Of a stretch of 64,000 bases of DNA, positions 48,653-58,982 are shown piece by piece. Location of the stretch: contig JAGMVK010000008.1 in the NCBI GenBank assembly GCA_020747065.1, positions 1,302,001 to 1,366,000 of the forward strand, read 5' to 3'. The stretch is from Cadophora sp. MPI-SDFR-AT-0126 (Eukaryota > Ascomycota > Leotiomycetes > Helotiales > Ploettnerulaceae). The translations under genes and the position numbers were made by a program. Below the pieces are notes generated by a model. That model was not told the origin of the DNA. It was given only the letters and a program-made list of their open reading frames with translations, and searched no databases. Position 1 is the first letter of the stretch, and the number at the start of each line of letters is the position of its first letter.

Positions 48653-49367
48653 TTTGGACCTGTAGGTTTGTCGGAATGGCGGGGGAGTTAGATTCGAGGT
48701 CGCTGCTTCAACTTCTTCGCGATAATTTCTGGCTGGCAAACCGTTTGTGTGCGCTAGCGCCGCTAGGGTAATAGCCGAACCTGCAGGCAGTCTAACACGT
48801 GACTATTATGAATTTCGCTTTTGACGACAACAATATTTCAACCAAAAAATAAGAAAGGAGTTCAATTCTTCAGCGTCTCTGAAATTTTGTTACTTATGTG
48901 CCAGTAAGACCTACGGAGGTCTTTTCTCGTGATTATTGTCCAAGGACGTTTCTTGTACCATTCAATCGGGTGTTCCGGGTTAGGTCTTCTCAACAAATTT
49001 TGAATGAAAGTTACGATTGCGGACTACCTCGTAATTGGAAAGGAAGGTCTTTCTCTTTGATCCGATGCAAGAGACTTTACAACAAAGTGAGATGCGTCAC
49101 AGCAAAATATTTGTCGATACTTTGACCGTCTCTAATTACCCTCAGCATGCCGAGTAAGGGTTTCGGAAATATAACCGGCAACACTCTAGAGCAGAAACGA
49201 CTAGACACATTACGAGACTTGGTACAGCACATACTGGGTCAAACCAGCTCTGGGGTATATATGTCAATGGCATTCTCAATGACACGAACATATCCAAAAT
49301 CGGGTTCAAGGGATTCAGCTATTTCGCTCATTTTGTCATATTTGGAAGAGTAACAAGAGTCGTCCTT
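48653..49367. other. RPL9 promoter and 3' region of DPP3
   Basis: About 715 bp. The left part is the RPL9 promoter, with an RTCACGTG element listed separately and a nearby ACCCTAG (minus strand, about 48763) that resembles part of a Tbf1-type site. No gene recognised. Confidence 0.5.
48796..48803 (-). promoter_or_regulatory. RTCACGTG (Cbf1-type E-box) upstream of RPL9
   Basis: The minus strand reads GTCACGTG, 144 bp upstream of the RPL9 start codon. It matches the same RTCACGTG core found upstream of RPL35. Function inferred from the motif only. Confidence 0.45.
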
Positions 49368-52247
49368 TCAGACGTCTCTCTCAGCATAGCTCTTGATCAT
49401 ACCCTCCAAGGTAGGCTCATATTCCACCAACGAAACCTTTCCAGTTGCCTCGTCAAGTACTGTGTTGGCCTGCACGAAAACCTTTCTTGGTTGCTTGTTC
49501 CGCAGCACCTCGTTTCTGAGCGTCTCACCCCACCACTTCGGTTCTACCTCGGTCATCTGAGCGTAAAGAGCAGTACCGGCCTCTAAATCAGCTGTTGACT
49601 TGTAGATGTGAAGCTTCTGCAGGTACGACTCGACGGCCTTTCGTCCGACTGTGGTGATCTTGCTGCGGTCAAGTTTGATGGTGAGATCGGAAAGGTCTTC
49701 GTTCTTGTAGTCAAGCTTGCAGAAGTCATCTGGTGCATCGAGAAAACACTTCAAGATACTGAAACGAGCTTGAGAGTGTGCTTGACCCCAGCGTCTGGAC
49801 TTCGGGTCCCACATCTCAAGTGATGCCACTCCAGCGCGAGCCATAGAGAGATAAGCTGCATAAAGTACGTCTCCAGCCTCTCCATCCATATCTGGCGAAC
49901 CATCCCCAAAGCCGAAAATCTTGAGAATCTCAAAGTCACAGGACAGTGCCATAGCAACAGTCTCAGCTCGACATTCCTCGTAGCTTGATGCCACACTGCC
50001 AAAGACGGATCCCCATGTCTGTCCTGGCTTGTAATAGGTGGTGACTGGCTTGTTGGTGATAGGACTGATTGGTGGATTCTTGGGATCGAAGTTGAACTTG
50101 CCGGGTTCTGTCTCCTGTAGGAGCTTTCCAGTGCCGTGGCCTAGGAGTTCATGGATACCGACTTGTACCTGGAATGAAAGACCGGTGTTAGTCACATTAA
50201 TATATAACTGTCTAAAGTCTTGACTTGGGTCATGAATGGCCTATTTTTCGAAAGAACATGACATACCTCAAAGGCAGCATCGCGGAATTTCTGGTAGATG
50301 GGGAGGTCGGCCTCAGAGATGAAAGGAATCTTCTCGTTGGGTGCCTTGGCACTGAGAACATTGCCCAGACTGACGTTCTTGAATCCTTCAGACTGACGGA
50401 TATCATCGTAGTTTGGCTACGGCGGGATTAGCATACCAACGAGACCAAGGCTGAGTAAGGGCAATCTCCCAAAACAAGGAAGTGAGACGTACAATATTGA
50501 TTCCTGCCGGAATACCAGAACCAGCGAAAGATAATACCTCCAAACTGGTGAAGTCTGGGCTCAGGAATTTGTCCTTCTCAAATTCGGTCGACCACGGAAG
50601 CTTTGGAATCATGGCTTCGGCGGCATCGACGAGGGACCCGAAAGCCCTTGTACGTTCCAGATTTACCATAGACGCAAAGCCTGCAAGTCAGTTAGTCTTT
50701 CAAGAGCAGCGACTTAATATAACGCTTGTCCATACCTTCCCATTCTCCACGAACACCATGAGGATCCTAGCACATAGTCAGCCTCTATCAATCAATCCAA
50801 ACAAAGTCAAACAAGTCTGAAGAATTGAGCAAAAACATCATGCATACCCGATAAGTCTCGACAAAACCGATATTAGACTCAACCATAGGACCTTTGTCTC
50901 TGATCCAGTATCTCTGAGCATCTTTGAAAGCCTCAAGAGAACCTTCTTCGAAAGACTTAACATAGGCAAGCTGCATCTTCTTTTGATTCTCATTGGCAGC
51001 ATTTTCGGCAGCCTTCTTATGATACTCGGTGATAAGAGCCATCTCCTTCGAATGATCACCATACACCAACTTCAACTTCTTCCCCTTTACCACATCAGCC
51101 TCAAGATCGAATTCTGTGGTCGTGCCAACATCGCCCCCAGTTGCAGGGACTTGAGTTACTGCAGATGCAATCAACAAGTCAAAGTTGCCGTCTGGGTTCT
51201 TTCTCAGTCGTGTGTTTTCCTGAGCGAGGTCAGCTTGACATTATGTCCTCAGCTCATCGGGAATAATGAGAACCAACCACAAGGAGACCAATCTTTGCCA
51301 TGAAATCAGACACAGCCCCAATTTCTGCCTTTGTGATTCCCTTCGAGTCGGGATAGTAGGTTGTCATATGGCCGTCTTCTAGATATCTACAAATGTAAAC
51401 GACAAGTACCAACACAAGAGGAGAAATACACTTACCCTAAGTGCATGATTCCAGAATTGTCACTTGAGAAGATAGCTCCATTGGTCGCCTTGTAATGTTC
51501 CGCAGCCTTCGGCGCAGCAGCAGCCAAGGAATCGAAGACCTTCTCGCTGCACCGTGGAACGAATTTGGCATCTCCAAAACCCTTGTAGTTACCACAGTTG
51601 CCTAGAAACTGGGTGGAATATTCAAGGAACTGCTGTAGCTCTTCGCTCGTAATGCCAGCCTTCTCCTGCAGAGCCTTCCAATCGCCATTTGTAGCTTTGT
51701 ATAGCTCGATTATGAAGTCGAAGATGCTCTCGGACTCAGGGGAGACCTGACGGAGGGTGATTCTGGTTCCCGTGAAGGCAGCTCTAAGAATGAGGTCAGT
51801 TTTTGTTTTGCAGAGATATATAGCTCAATTTGAATTAGTGCTTCCAGACCAAACCAGCGCCGGTTTCTGAAATGCTTTGCCGTACCTGCTTATGTAGTGT
51901 GCATATCGAGCTTGTTGGTCGGTCAGCGCATCGAAGTGCTTCTTGATCTCGAGGTTGACGGTGCTTGGGGGCGAATCCGCCAGGAAGTTTTTAATTTCTT
52001 GAGCGTTCATGGTGAGATGCCTTTGTATGATTGATAGTCTGGTGAGAGAAGAAGGTGAAGACGAGACCATGACACGTCGTACCGTGAAGAAGGGCGAGGG
52101 ATGCCTATACGCCCGAGACAAGAGGGGTGTTGCTTTGGCGAGGCTGAAGCGCGGGGCAGTGGCCAATGAGACAGCCTTGTAGCTTGCTCTTGCGCCCCAT
52201 CTTGACATTCTTGGAAGGTGTAAACTGGATGGCCGACTAATGGACAC
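49368..52247 (-). CDS. DPP3: Dipeptidyl peptidase III (M49 metallopeptidase)
   Basis: Zinc exopeptidase releasing dipeptides from the N-terminus of short peptides in late protein turnover. Exons 52247-51886, 51783-51436, 51386-51278, 51219-50848, 50766-50736, 50680-50493, 50416-50267 and 50168-49368 close in phase to 786 aa. HELLGH, the M49 zinc-binding motif, and EECRAE with the third zinc ligand Glu are both present. From the ATG of [10 protein letters not shown] (52010) the protein is 707 aa, the normal family length; the 79 residues before it are Arg/Ser-rich and nearly free of acidic residues, like a mitochondrial presequence. The donor of exon 3 (51278 or 51281) is not certain. Exon 5 is only 31 nt. 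Confidence 0.94.
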
Positions 52248-52694
52248 TCCATATTATCTATAGCCGGCTTTCTGGGAAGAGTCTCCTTTTCATTCAAATA
52301 TCTGACACACGGGCCATTTCATCACCTCGGCAGACGGAGTTCGTGTCCCTGCCCTCCACAGACTGACTGAAAGAAATTCAACAAGACACATGTCTATGGC
52401 TTTTCGGAAAAAGACCAGGCAGTTATCCTTCACTATTCTTTGAGTCTGTCTAAGACAGGTATCTTGGTTGTATGCTATGCTGGTACGGTACTTGCTTTTA
52501 CTTGTACTAGATTGGCTGGACTACCCGTGAACATCCCACTCTCGTCCACCATATTGAGTGAGTGCTCTAGACTGCTTGAAGTTCTCAGCTTCATTGAGAA
52601 CTTCAAGATTCAGATACCCGACATTGCACTTCCAACCTCAAGTCGGCTAAGCTGTTTCTGACTTGAGAATTGAAGAATTCAACACGTCCTCACA
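52248..52694. promoter_or_regulatory. Divergent promoter between DPP3 and the DUF1989 gene
   Basis: About 450 bp between opposed start codons. A small inverted repeat of the type GAAGTTCTCAGCTT..GAGAACTTC is visible at about 52576-52606. No gene recognised. Confidence 0.45.
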
Positions 52695-53816
52695 ATGTCG
52701 ACTCGTGTTCCAAATCCTCCTGCCTACCCCTCTGCCGACAGCACCGTCCTGTTTGGTGATAAAGAGCTTTATGCACGGATTGGCAAAGTTGCTGAGCAGG
52801 ATGGAGGGAAGGCTTTGGTTGAGAAGTTTGAGATCCCGATTAGAAGCGGCAAGGCTTGGGTAGTGAAGAAAGGTTCTGACCCAAAGGCTCCTTCTCATAT
52901 GCTCCGCTTCAAATCGCCCATAATACACTTCGTCTTCTTTCATAAGTACCCTATAGTGATACTGACTTTTTTCAAAGGACAAATCTGTGTCCTCTCAACC
53001 CCTGAAGGACCTCAAGTTGGAGATCTGAATATCTTCTCGCTTCACAATCCTCGAGAACGCTTCTGGGCCGCACGGACGAGACAGCTGCATGCCTCTCATG
53101 TTTCTGTGGGTGACAGATTATGGTCAAATCTACCATATTTGAGACCTCTGGTTACTATCGTTGCAGACAGTCTCAAAGATTATGGCGTGGATGAAGTCGG
53201 TGGACGATGCCATGATTTACTAGGGACAAGGTTAGCAAGATCCAATGAGATCGGAATGAGCAATACTAACTACCAACTAGATGTGATCCTTATGGTTGGT
53301 CGTGTCTCTAAATGCGTATCCACAGCATTTGCTAACTATGGTAGTGGATAATCTTCTCAGTGGAGATGATTTCGATTATCACTGCCATTCCAACCTTTTT
53401 AGAGCTGTTCTACCCTACGGCCTTACTGAATCAGATGTTCACGACGTTCTGAATGTCTTTCAAGTGACGAGGCTGAATGAAGACGGGAAGTACTGCATGT
53501 TCGTCGCCTCTCAACCACGGTACAACTCACGTTGACACAGTGTAGGGAAACTTGCCCAGCGAAGCCTGGAGACTACTTTGCTTTCTTCGCTGAGACCGAT
53601 GTACTCTGCGCGATGTCCACCTGCCCAGGAGGTGACCTATCAGTCTACGGATGGGGTGGAGACTCAGCTCAACGCATGTTAGAAACCTGTCGGCCACTAG
53701 GAGTAGCAGTATACGATATCGAGGAGAAGGACGAAGTATTGAAGGGATGGAAGGAAAGCGAACCAGCCCGGTACAAAGGTATGCATGGGTTGAAGATTCC
53801 TGTATGGGGACAATGA
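52695..53816 (+). CDS. DUF1989 / urea carboxylase-associated family protein
   Basis: The family is linked in bacteria to urea and related nitrogen metabolism (urea carboxylase-associated proteins); the biochemical role is not settled. Exons 52695-52872, 52978-53230, 53281-53294, 53345-53498 and 53546-53816 give 289 aa. Conserved blocks: STPEGPQVGDLNIFSLHNP, RERFWAARTRQLHASHV, RCDPYV, FDYHCHSNLFRAVLPYGL, DVLNVFQVT, CPAKPGDYFAFFAE and CAMSTCPGGD, with several Cys/His that could bind a metal. Exon 3 has only 14 nt, yet it codes the conserved CDPY. Intron 1 is 105 nt, divisible by three and stop-free, but breaks the conserved VVKKGQICVLS and so is spliced in this model. Confidence 0.88.
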
Positions 53817-53973
53817 AGTCTCAATCAAGTCTCAACGTCGTGCCAGGACTTTTAATGACTGTTGAGCCATTGAAGGGGGTACACTTCTTAGTCTCCATAG
53901 CAAAATACAGTCCGAGGTACATGTGTCAATTGTCTTCCGAATACTAATTCGAGAATAATGACGCTGCAACTAC

Positions 53974-54720
53974 TCAACCCTTTTGGAAGATCATGCCCCA
54001 GCCCTCAACTACAGAAATATCAATCCCGCAATGCCGCAACATATCCCATAACACGGTCGTAACGGTATCGAAAATTGGAACCCCATGCTTCTTTTCCCAG
54101 AATTCGACCCTTTGAGCCGCTATGAGATTTGTACAGAACGTTGTCACCGCTTCCGCCTTCCCAGCAACGACTTCGTCGACCAGACCATCCAGGACATTCT
54201 CAGCAATGGCAGCAATATCATTGTTCTTTTTGACCCTCAAATGCCGCTCCATCTCATCTGTAATTTCGATATCTATAGCCCCATAATTCTTCACGATAGC
54301 GGCCTGAACATCGTCCAAATACGGGGTCACCAGTCCCAAGCTCTTCACGTTCCATATCTCTAAGGCTCTGTTCAGCGCCAGAACACTAGTTGTAGCTTTG
54401 ATTCCCGTCTTCTTCTCAATCTCCTCACACAGTTTTACATCTTTATCGAAGCCTAGCCACCCTGCGGCTGTTCCAGACCACCCAATGACATCGACTTGAG
54501 CATGAGCAAGCAGTTCTGCCGCAGCGAGTATGGGCGGTAGCTCGAATTGGCCGAGGGCAGACGGTGTGAGAGAGATCGTCGTGACTGCGAATCGAGAGAA
54601 GTGGACCGTGATATGATGCCCAAGTTGGGTGTTGATGGAGTTGACGATGGCTGTCGAAAGAGGCTCAAGAGCCGTATTCGATGAGGGAACAAGAACGCCG
54701 AGTCGAAGATGTCTAGACAT
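53974..54720 (-). CDS. Asp/Glu racemase superfamily protein (maleate isomerase / arylmalonate decarboxylase-like)
   Basis: Intronless, 248 aa, the usual size. It starts MSRHLRLGVLVPSSNTALEP, the nucleotide-free alpha/beta fold entry of maleate isomerase-like enzymes, and has GWSGTAAGWLGF, a TSVLALNRAL segment and TTFCTNLIAAQ with a conserved Cys that acts as one catalytic thiol in the superfamily. In the first catalytic position the sequence shows SSNTALEP without a Cys, as in maleate isomerase-like members where Asn is conserved there. Substrate is unknown: maleate, hydantoin or another small acid are possible. It converges on the DUF1989 gene, 157 bp between stop codons. Confidence 0.82.
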   Translation of the reverse strand: MSRHLRLGVLVPSSNTALEPLSTAIVNSINTQLGHHITVHFSRFAVTTISLTPSALGQFELPPILAAAELLAHAQVDVIGWSGTAAGWLGFDKDVKLCEEIEKKTGIKATTSVLALNRALEIWNVKSLGLVTPYLDDVQAAIVKNYGAIDIEITDEMERHLRVKKNNDIAAIAENVLDGLVDEVVAGKAEAVTTFCTNLIAAQRVEFWEKKHGVPIFDTVTTVLWDMLRHCGIDISVVEGWGMIFQKG

Positions 54721-55203
54721 CGTCGTTTCTGTGTACCTTCGGAGACGTACTCTCGGAGACGTGAAATGATATATAGAGATTGAGATCGGGGAAAGGAAGA
54801 GTGGGGGGTTGAAAGAGATCTGCTGTAATACTTATTCTTCCTCTTTCGACTCGAACTATTGGTAGCCTTCGACTGTAATGAGGTCAGAGCTCGAAAGACG
54901 ATCACATTGTGTCTCGTACCGTCCGAGATTTCGACGGAGATCATTGCATCGAAAGTGCTCGCATAGTTTCCACACATTATCAATTGCTGTCGTTTATGAA
55001 GACGCGTTGTTGTGATGTGATACAACTAGTGAGGAATGGCCGAGGCCCAGCCGTGGCCTCAAGTCGAACCAAGCCAAGACACTGTTTGTGGCTGAAAGTC
55101 ACACTTCCACCACTTGGCCTCTATTTCAACCGCCATTGTCATCTTTCACATCCTTCAAAGAAAAGAGCCCAGTCATGCCTTGGATGCGGATGAGATCCAA
55201 AGG
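54721..55203. promoter_or_regulatory. Divergent promoter between racemase-family and GH125 genes
   Basis: About 480 bp between start codons. The in-frame sequence directly before the GH125 ATG is open but lacks an ATG, so it was left as leader. Confidence 0.45.
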
Positions 55204-57414
55204 ATGAGGCGCATACAGCAGAGAATAGCAGGAGTTGCTATTCTCATTTCCCTTGTCCTCCTCTATGTCTGGTACACGTCGGAAACCAAAATACATGTGC
55301 TCACATATGATTCTGAGAAGGAAATTCCCGTTCAGCAAGACCCGTCAAATTCAATTCCAACGAGCATCATACATGCAGAGGAGCATGCTATAACCTCTGT
55401 TGCCGTCCCTCAAGTTTCTCAACATGAAACAATTGAGACGACATTGCCAGAGCCACAAATAGCTCAGCCAACAACAGCATCCAGTCCCGTACTGGGTCCA
55501 GAGCCTTCACATTCTCCAGCGGCAGAATGTATGGGTTACGAGAGTCTTCAGAGGAGCCGCCAGAAGCCTTGGTCTGAAGGCTCACGGCAATTCCCTTATT
55601 CTCGGCCGGCCCCTGAATGTCGAACATTCAATTTACCGGCAATGGAGAAGCTCATTGAGAAGATGAAGGGGGTTATCAAAGATCCCGATCTTTTCAGATT
55701 GTTTGAAAACAGCTATCCAAATACGCTTGATACGATGATCAAGTGGAGAGGATACGCTAAGGATGTTGGAGAAGATGGTGCCGAAGGAAATGTCACAGAT
55801 GAGGAATTAACTTACGTTATCACTGGTGATGTATGGAACCCAACTTTCAAAGAACATTTCGTCCAAAGCTTCAAGCCAGCTGACTTAGCTTAGATCGATG
55901 CTATGTGGCTACGAGATTCGGCATCACAAGTCCTCTCGTACTTGCCTCTTCTTGAAGCATCGAATGACAAAGATTCACTTGCAAGCCTGTGGCGAGGTCT
56001 CATCAACATTCATGCTCGATATATAATCATTTCGCCTTACTGTCATAGTTTTCAGCCGCCACCTGAATCTGGTGTCCCCCCCACTCACAATGGAGCTTAT
56101 AGCCAGAATCATCCCATGCCCCCCTATGACCCAGCCAAGGTTTTCGACTGCAAATGGGAACTGGATTCTCTGGCGTCCTTTCTACAGATATCGGTAGCTT
56201 ACTATGAACGTACTAAAGAGTGAGTTGGAGCAATGTTCCTTTCTTTTCCTAATTACACCGAGTATCGTTGTTGACCATAGTGGACATCTCTCGCTAACTT
56301 TCAAAGTATTGAGTTTTTCCAAAAGTATAATTGGATCCCTGCAGTGAAGGCTGCAGTTGATGCCGCTGGGGCCATGAGACTAGGCACCTACTCAACGGAC
56401 GGGAAAGTCGAAGCGTCGGCATGGACATTCACCGGATGGACAAACAGAGGATCGGAAACCCTCACTAACGACGGACTCGGAAATCCAACAAAAGAAAATG
56501 GAATGGTCAGAACTGCTTTCCGACCTTCAGATGACGCCTGTATATACCAACTCCTTGTCCCAGCAAACATGATGTGGGCAAAGTATCTGGAAGACGGCTC
56601 TGTTATCATGGAGCATTTGACTGGAGATGATGCGAAGAATCTTACCACGAAGATGCGTGACTTCGCATTTGGCATCCGAAAAGGCATTGACCAAGATGCC
56701 ATTGTGCATCACCGCGATTTTGGAGACATTTTTGCTTATGAAATAGATGGATATGGGGGCTCTAACCTGATGGACGATGCCAATGTCCCCTCCTTACTAG
56801 CAATGCCTCTCTGGAACTACTCGGAGTCCGCCTTCAAGCTTCCTCCACCTGCGCAAGGCGAGCAGCCTAAGAATTACGATGAGATTTACGCCAATACGAG
56901 ACGCTTTGTTCTAAGCGACAGCAACCCCTACTTCATGAAAGGACCAGTCATCTCAGCTATTGGAGGTCCACATGTCGGTCCTGGAAAAGCGTGGCCTATG
57001 GCTGCTATAATTCGAGCCCTCACCTCATTCACTACTCTTGGTTCATCGGCAACAAACAGTCTTGATAAAGTCTCGGAGAAGGACATCGAGGAAGAAGTCA
57101 AGCAGCAAATATACATGGTGTTAAATTCAACCGACGGATCTGGAGGTATGTTTGGGGTTTTTGCATCCTCACTAGTGAATGCTGCAATAATTCACAGATC
57201 CTTCATTTTCACCGCTTTCGCTCTGTATATGAAAAGTTGCTAACGCAGATATCCAGTCATACACGAGAGTGTCGATACTTTCAATGAACACCAGTGGAGC
57301 AGAGCCTGGTTTGGATGGGCGAATGGATTATTCGGAGAGTTGATGATCAAGGTTGCCGAGGAAGACCAAAAAGAAGGGCGGAATCCTGGCTGGCTAGGAG
57401 AAAGCTGGCAATAG
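55204..57414 (+). CDS. GH125 exo-alpha-1,6-mannosidase, type II membrane protein
   Basis: Glycoside hydrolase family 125 trims alpha-1,6-linked mannose. Exons 55204-55830, 55894-56219, 56307-57145 and 57257-57414 give 649 aa. The start [24 protein letters not shown] is a basic stop-transfer plus a single TM near the N-terminus, so a signal-anchored Golgi or secretory-path enzyme is inferred, followed by a disordered stem of about 100 residues. Family blocks: [19 protein letters not shown] across intron 1, [74 protein letters not shown] and LIHES-like VIHESVD with [20 protein letters not shown] at the end. Confidence 0.92.
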
Positions 57415-58982
57415 GATTGGTTCTTGCATTGTATCGGGTATTGTATTCTAAGGAGTTGTTCTGCTGCATCGCGGAGTTGGTGAAGAATATGCATCTGTTT
57501 TTTCTGCATCAGCTTGAGTCTTTAATTCTGGTCGTTCGGAATGTCTCCTGCCCCGGAGACCCGTCGACCTCTCCACAAACGCATCAGCCTGCTCTCGAAT
57601 TTCGCAATCCAGGTTCAAGTGAACTGTGCCATCAGACCAGACGCCGTCATTTCTTACCTCGCAGCATGCTCGCTTTAACGCGGGGTGTCACATGAAGTCG
57701 GTACGTTTTTGCCTCCAATTTCGGTGAATGGTTGCAGGACTATGACAGCCACCAATGAATGCCTTGAATGTCTCAAATAGTGACGGTACTTCATGTGCCA
57801 TATTTACGCCTCATCTTCATCTACGTCAAATTCGAATGTCTGGATAAGGTCGTCATTTTTCACTTTTGTGTGGCACCCGTCGAATTCAGTTTGTAACCAC
57901 AATCAGAAGCATTTTTCTCAGGACATGGCCTGCTGGGTTTGCATTGCCTTTTGCCATGTTCCATTCCCGGCTCGTAGAGCGAGGTCTTTACGAAAGCCAT
58001 TCTCGAACGTTTTTCAAGCTGCATTCTAAGATCTCGAGTCACGGGCCTGATGCCCGTGTTCTGGTTACCAGTGTCATAAGCGCCTTCTGCAGCATTGCTA
58101 CAGGATGCTTTATCATTACTTGCTGAGCTAGAGGCTGAGTATGCCCCGGTTCTTCCAGGGCAGGTCAATCCAATGACCCGCAAAGGTCGAATTATTAATC
58201 TTCTTTGTCACCTACGCTTTGTACGAGCCAGGTTCGATTCACCGGGGAAAGGATACATGATATCGCCATTGGAGTTTGGTGTTTGGGAATGCACAGCCAG
58301 CTTTCAATGCTGTAGATAGATGATATTGACTTATCTATTCGTCTGATGGATCATTTTGACTCTACCACATCAGCTCTGATCAATCCAATCCATTCACCAC
58401 AAAATTGAATCGTTTTTCCAGCGGGCGACTTGAGTGTCCAGAATATCGCCCTCGGCTAGCTACTCCCATCCCGACCGGATCGGTGGCATCAACATATAAC
58501 CAAATAAGCAAATCTCCCTACATGAACAGCAGAAGGCAGCCACTCTATGGTCGAGCGGTCTGGGCAAACTGTGTTCATAGGGTTGGAGATCTGAGATCTT
58601 ACGGATCATAACGTGGATCGATGGCGAATTGGGCGATTCGACAAATCAACAAATATCGGCAAACGGATCAAAAGTAAAACCCCTAGAGCGGCAGGGCTTT
58701 TCTTCTCCCTCGGGAGTTTCTTTTGCATTTTTTGACCATTTTTATTTAGGGTTCAGATTGTGGTAAGTTTTTTGTTGGGGGGGTGGGGGTTTTGTGCCGG
58801 GCGCGTTGGGTATTTTGTTTTGATATTTGTTTGTTGATCTAAGCGAGACAATTGCTCCGATACCAACAAATCTGCGCGAAGCAGCCAGTGGGGCCTTTAT
58901 CAGAAGAGGCATAAGGTAATCAATAAAGATTGGTAAGTGAGCGACAGCAAATGCGTGTATTTCTATCACTTCTCTCGATACA
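57415..58982. other. Convergent intergenic region, 1.57 kb
   Basis: Lies between the stop codons of the GH125 and ferroportin genes. No gene recognised. A perfect tRNA A-box match at 58548-58558 was examined and rejected as a tRNA. A G-rich stretch occurs at about 58776-58789. Confidence 0.45.

Noticed and set aside
58541..58700. Possible tRNA gene: perfect A-box TGGTCGAGCGG at 58548-58558, and a weak B-box-like GGATCGATGG downstream
   Set aside because: The B-box lacks the conserved Cs, no T-arm can pair, the acceptor stem would need a mismatch and an intron-like insertion over 60 nt; no cloverleaf forms.
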